Origin: Rhinopithecus roxellana
Taxonomy: Eukaryota; Chordata; Mammalia; Primates; Cercopithecidae
NCBI RefSeq assembly: GCF_007565055.1
Contig: NC_044562.1
Coordinates: 54,136,250 to 54,200,249 of the forward strand
Length of the DNA: 64,000 bases
Reading direction: 5' to 3'
Positions 58,900 to 64,000 of the stretch are shown here, in pieces (within the stretch, counting starts at the first letter, position 1; each line of letters begins with the position of its first letter). A model generated the notes under the pieces. It saw only the letters and a program-made list of their open reading frames with translations, was not told where the DNA came from and did no database searches. Made by a program: the position numbers and the translations under genes.

Positions 58900-61130
58900 T
58901 AGTAGTGCCATATAAGGTTAATATTTAATAATTAATTGCATATCTGTACAGTTGCAACCAAAAATGGGAAAGTAAAAATAGCAAAACAATTTCATTTACG
59001 GTAACATTAAAAACATACAATTATAGTAATAAACTAAGATATGCAGAACATCTACACTGAAATCTATAAAACATTGTTGAAATAAATTAAGAAAGACCTT
59101 AACAATGGAGAGATATACCATATTCATGAATTGGGAGACTACTTTTATGATATCAGGCTTCTTTTCCAAACTGATTCTCAAATTCCATTTATTATCAAAT
59201 AAAAACACAGCAGGATTATTGTAAGAAATCAACAATGCAATCCTAAAATTTATATGGAAATGCTAAGACATAGAATAGCTATGAAAATTTTGAAGAATTA
59301 AGAATAATGAAAAAATACATTATCAAATTTTTAGACTTAGTCTAAGTCAACACTAATTACGGCAATGCAATGCTGCTACATGGATAGACAAACCAATCAA
59401 TGTAATAAAATAGACAGTTTAGAAAGAGACACATAGCTGTTTGCTTGATGGTCTACAAAAGCAACAATGCAATTTGAAACTGTATGGAAGTGGGGGTCAT
59501 TAATCTTATAGCAGATAACATTGGTGCCACATGCAGATTCCTTCAGATATTTTTACCAGTTCTGTGTACCAATTTCTCTGCTTTGCCATGACTTGCAGCT
59601 AATGGCTTGCACCTGAGACTCTCAAATAATTGCCCATGGATTATCTTACCCTTTTAAAACTCTAAGGAGAATCAAAAGTGCCTGAAAGATTTAATCCCCA
59701 ACCCCAAACAGACAACCTGTAGCTGGTAAGTAACTACTGGCAGGAGATATAAGCCTAGATCCTTTGCCTCAAAAAGGGTCATCTCTGTAGTGCAATTCTG
59801 CTCCAGAGAGTCTTTCAAAATCAGACTGAGTCTGGGACTTCATTTGAAATAGCACCTTTGCCTGGCTTCTTTCCCTTTTCAGTTCTGCTTCCTCTCTATA
59901 CGTTATTGATTTCTTTTTGGAACATTTAACACTTCCTTAGTAAATCACTTGCACTGAAGCTCAGGATCCACCTCCAAAAGGACTCAACCTTATATATTCC
60001 TAAACCATTCCACACATACATAATGTATTTGAGATGAACCATATGTCTAAACGTGAACACTAAACTTATAAAATTTTTAGAAGAAAATATGAAAAAAATG
60101 CTTTTGTGGTCTTGAGTAAGAAAAAGATTTCTTAGGACAAAATAGATATTAACCATAAAATAAAACAATAAATTTGGCATCAACAGAACTAAAATCCTCT
60201 TCTAAAACAAAACAAAACATTGTGATAAAAAGTAGAAAGTAATCTAAAATTGTGGAAAATATTCACAATGCTTACATCTGACAGATGACTTACATCTAGA
60301 ATACACAAATAACTTATTGAAATCAATAATAAAAATAATTAAATTCATTTAAAAATAGGCATGTGCCTTCAACAATCATTTTACAAATAAGATATCTTAA
60401 TGATCCATAAGCTGATAAAAAGTTGCTCAACACTATTAGTTATTAGGGAAATACAAATTAAAATCACTAAAAAATATTACTGTATACCCAGCGGAATAGC
60501 TAAAATTAAACAAGAAAAAACCATGGAAAATATCAAATGTTGATGAGGTTGTATTAAAATGGAAAGTTTCCTACATTGTTGTAAATAGTGTAAAATGGCA
60601 CTATAACTTTGAAAACTGCTTGAAATTTTCTAATAATTAATATACACCTATTTTATAACTTAGCTTTTCTACTCCTAAATATGTGCTTAAGAGAAATGAG
60701 TGCAGATGTTTACAAAATGCCTTTTACAGAATGTTTGCAGTAGCTTTATTCATAAAAGCTCTACACTAGAAATGAACCAAATGTCTGCTAACAAGAGAGT
60801 ACATAAATATATGATGCTATAATCCTAAGTGAAATTTAACAACAAAAAAGAACAAACTACTGATCTGCTCAACAACACAGAGACATCTCAAAGGCATTAT
60901 GTTGAGCAAATGAAACTAGACCAAAAAGAACTGTGTGGTTCCATTTATATGAAATTAAGACATAATATTGAGTTAATGAGATCATACACTAAAGGCTAGG
61001 GTATTATTCCAGTACATGAAGCCCAAGGCAGGCAAAACTAATAGATGTAATAGAAGTGCCTAAATTTGGGTAGAAAATTGTACATATACACTGAAAAGTA
61101 GCATCAAAGATCCTGTAGTGTACTAGATTT
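58900..61130 (+). mobile_element. Ancient L1 (L1M-type) remnant, interrupted
   Basis: Sense L1 ORF2 and 3' end phrases: 'gaaatctataaaacattgttgaaataaattaagaaagacc', 'ccatattcatgaattgggagactac', 'aaatcaataataaaaat', 'gggaaatacaaattaaaatcac', 'gaatagctaaaattaaacaa', 'gaactgtgtggttccatttatatgaaa'. Many stops in all frames. A different sequence (59505-59985) splits it. Confidence 0.75.
59505..59985 (+). mobile_element. Possible ERVL-type solo LTR inside the ancient L1
   Basis: Less AT-rich than its flanks, with LTR-like order: 'ctggcttctttcccttttcagttctgcttcc' followed by 'ttccttagtaaatcacttgcactgaagctcagg', which resembles the polyadenylation end of old ERVL LTRs. I cannot name the family, and ends are approximate. 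Confidence 0.4.
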
Positions 61131-64000
61131 GGCTTATCTTTTTGTGTTTAGTGGTTATTCAGAGATATAAGAAGTAAAAAAATTGATCAACTCATACCCT
61201 TGAGATCTATGCATTTTAACATATAAAGTATATACATCAAAAGACTATTAAAAATTTCCTAGAGCTGATCTAGAGAATAAACATGTAAAACCTTAAACCA
61301 TACAGAGGATAACAGAAAAATGCAGCTTGGGTGAAGATTCATCCAGTATTGAGAAGTGATTTAGGAATAAAAGTTATGGTCTCAGAATGCACTAAAGCAC
61401 CTGAAATTTTGTCATAATGAAGTATACAGAAATTCAAGGTATCTTTCCAACTTGCTTGGAGTGGTATATTCCATAGTTAAAATACAGAAATTAAAGGGTA
61501 CCACATTCATAAAAACAAAAATGTTCTAATAGAAAAAGATTAGCTTTTCTATGTGGATATTTACAAATAATATATGATCATGTAAAATACAGAAGCTGAT
61601 GAAAATAATCATCTAGATCTATAATTTTAGGCTATTATAGACAAAATACAAAAAATTAGAGGGAGAAATAAAATAAGCTATATATTTTTTGATATGCAAG
61701 GTTCACTATTGAATTTTTTGTTTATACATTTGTAATGCAGAGAAATACGTATTTAAGATTTTTAATTAAAAAAAAGATAACCAGTAGTAATATTAAATTA
61801 TTCAAGTGCACAGACAAATACAAGGCATAGTCCATGAAACTACTGGAAATAAAAGAAATATCAAAGATCCTTTCTTTTTGTAGCATAATACAACAGATGC
61901 CCATTATACAAAATAGATTGTAAATACTCCTATGAAAAGCTAAAAATATTAATCTATCTTGTAATGGAAGTCTTCTTTAAAAGAAATAAGCATAGAAAAA
62001 TTAAAAAAGGGTTAATAAAGATATTTTAAAAACAAAAAGAAAAAGAAAGGAAAACAGCATAACTGTTAGACAGAATAAAATCCCAGGCAAAAAGTTCTTA
62101 GGAAACAAAGATCAGCAGAACATTATATAAACAAACATTTGTGATCCTTATTGAGCTAAATAACATGGTATCAAACTATAAGAATAAAACACTATAAGAA
62201 AAGCAAAAAGAATTTGACAGAAATATAATTGTTATGGCATCCTCTAATAGACTGCCATCATTCTATAACTTTTTGATAGGTTTATGACAAATAGGACACA
62301 AGAATATTGAAAAATATAATAAATGAAACCAATTTTTTCAATATGTATGTGTATTCTAAGAAACACAATCACTGATTTTGTTAAAACTTAAATATCTTTT
62401 TAAAGCAAACAAATTAAGTAAAAAAGCGTAAATAATATGAAAAATCTTCAAAATTTAAAGACTGAAATATACTGAACTTTATAAAATATTCAGGAAACAA
62501 GGACATTTATATCATTATGGGCTTTTTAGACATAATGAAAATGAGAATACTACATGTCAAATTTAAGGTCAGAGTCAAAACCTTACCATTCTACTCTGCC
62601 CAAATTCTACTAAAGGGAAATTAATATCTTTAAATGTTTTATTACTACAAAAGATAGTAAATAAATTAATAAGCATTTTATTCTAGTTGGAAAAAATGTA
62701 TGCCTTAAATGCCTCCCCAAATAGGTTAAATAAGTGCAACAACTAAAAACGATAAATTAGAAAATAAAAAGACCAGACACAATCATCAAATAAAATTTTG
62801 AAAATAGATTACTAAAGGGGTAAACTTTTAACACATCTAATCAAGAGAAATGAAGAGAAAAAATAATAAACAAAGTGAAATAAAAGTAGAAAGACTCTTC
62901 CACAAGGGGATTTTTAAAGTGTATCAGAATAAATAAAAGTTCTGACAATTAACTCAAGAAATTATTGAAAATGTGAATAGACTAATCAGTCTGGAGGAAA
63001 TTAAGGAATAGTTTGATCAAAGGTCACCAACCAAAATGTTCTATGTCCAGAGAGTTTCACAGATAAACTCCTTTATGTCATCAGGTATCATGTACCTCCT
63101 TAGCTTAAAAAAAGAAAAAACTATTTCAAAGCAGAGTAAAAAGTACAAAATGTATTTCACAGCAATTAGATGCCCTAATCCCAAATTTACAAAATTAACA
63201 TATAAAGAGGAAATTATAAATCAATGTCAATTATAGAAATATGATGCAGAAGCACTAAAAAACCTATGCTACTTTAAAAATATTATACAGTAGGAGTGAT
63301 TGAGTTGTTTTTCTTGGAAAAGCAAAGATATCTAATATAAAAGCCTTTCAAAATATAATAATTCATCCATTTATACACAGACACACACATACACAAACAC
63401 TCATTGCGATACATGCAGGGTATTCAATCAAGAAAGTCTAAAATCCAAACCTGATACAATCTTGTATGTTTAGAAATAAACATATTATTATTATAGTCAG
63501 CTATACTAGCCAAGTCAGCCATGAGGCCTGTCCTGCACAAATTTCCATTCCAGATGATGTCACCCTGCCCATGGTTCTAGCTCAAAAAATGACCATCAGT
63601 CGGACCATCAGTCTGGTTCTTTGTGAGGTAATCAGGCCTAAGTGTGTCCCACATTGCTGTCTCTTGTACTAAATGCTTGTATTAAAATGCTTGGACAAGT
63701 ATTAGCCATGGTAAATAGTATGGCCAGTGATCTAGCTCTTCCCAGGACTTGTACAAAAGAATATTGTGAGTTCTGTTCTGGAGTAAAAGGAAGGGAGAAA
63801 ACACGGCTTAGATATGAAAAGTGAAGCACATGTACTGATAGCAAAAGAGAAAAATCAGGAGGGCCATGAAAGAAAAAAAAAATGAACTTAAAAGTTAATA
63901 ATTTCACTTAAATTTTCTATAAATTTTAAACACAAGTGGTAGCTTATGTGGTCTTCATCTTAGTTATGGTCTCGGTCTTAGTCTTTTGTCCCTTAAGGCG
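61131..64000. other. AT-rich DNA with further ancient L1-like sequence
   Basis: 62850-63330 resembles the middle of L1M ORF2 in sense ('gtgaatagactaatcagtctggaggaaattaagg', 'ttctatgtccagagagtttcacag'). The 61131-62850 part is A-rich and probably of similar origin, too decayed to define. 63460-63800 is less AT-rich and unassigned. No gene supported. Confidence 0.4.

Overview
This window is nuclear DNA of an Old World monkey (macaque, baboon or green-monkey type). Three things show this. Alu elements carry the cercopithecid AluYR-type signature (a 'GGCTTGAGCCACCGCGCCCGGCC'-like end and 'CGCCCGGCTAG' in the right arm). L1 copies have an ORF1 coiled coil unlike the human one and a shared tandem duplication in the 3' UTR. 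Long poly-A tails and intact target-site duplications mark recent insertions on a background of MIR, L2, MaLR, Tigger-like and old L1 remnants. There is no bacterial-type gene, operon, CRISPR array or tRNA/rRNA gene, and I found no coherent undescribed 'system'.

The only host gene I can support lies on the minus strand between about 7.4 and 27.1 kb. Four exons (27135-27018, 24591-24476, 22368-22251, 7561-7416) join in perfect phase to 166 codons of thrombospondin type-1 repeats that I recognise as THSD7, most likely THSD7B. The first three are open. The fourth keeps good splice sites and phase but has two in-frame TGA codons (7559-7557 and 7544-7542), both of which look like CGA-to-TGA changes. 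This suggests a lineage loss, a polymorphic allele or exon bypass. A cryptic acceptor 42 nt inside the exon would remove both stops and keep frame.

Layout. 1-2 kb: Alu and an old L1 tail. 2-7.4 kb: an unassigned stretch, a MaLR LTR split by an Alu with CTT/ATT arrays, and a MIR. 7.4-9.6 kb: broken exon, antisense L2, MIR. 9.6-11.9 kb: a complete but dead THE1 provirus with near-identical 5-bp target duplications. 14.4-20.5 kb: a 5'-truncated antisense L1 with a second ORF2 scrap at its 5' end. 20.5-21.2 kb: MaLR internal region and LTR. 22.2-27.4 kb: three good exons, an MLT1-like LTR, an Alu and a 124-bp tandem duplication. 28.7-31.1 kb: a 5'-truncated L1 with target duplication. 33-39 kb: AluYR, microsatellites, old L1. 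39.1-45.8 kb: a young AluYR, then a full-length L1 with intact ORF1, an ORF0-position antisense ORF and a dead ORF2. 47-48.4 kb: MER5A and L2. 49.4-50.7 kb: a 200-bp-arm inverted repeat I cannot assign. 51-57.7 kb: Alus, an LTR split by an Alu, and a Tigger-like DNA transposon containing two Alus. 58-64 kb: AT-rich ancient L1 remnants.

Family names are from recognition by eye. Boundaries not set by a target duplication or splice site are approximate, typically to within 10-50 bases.
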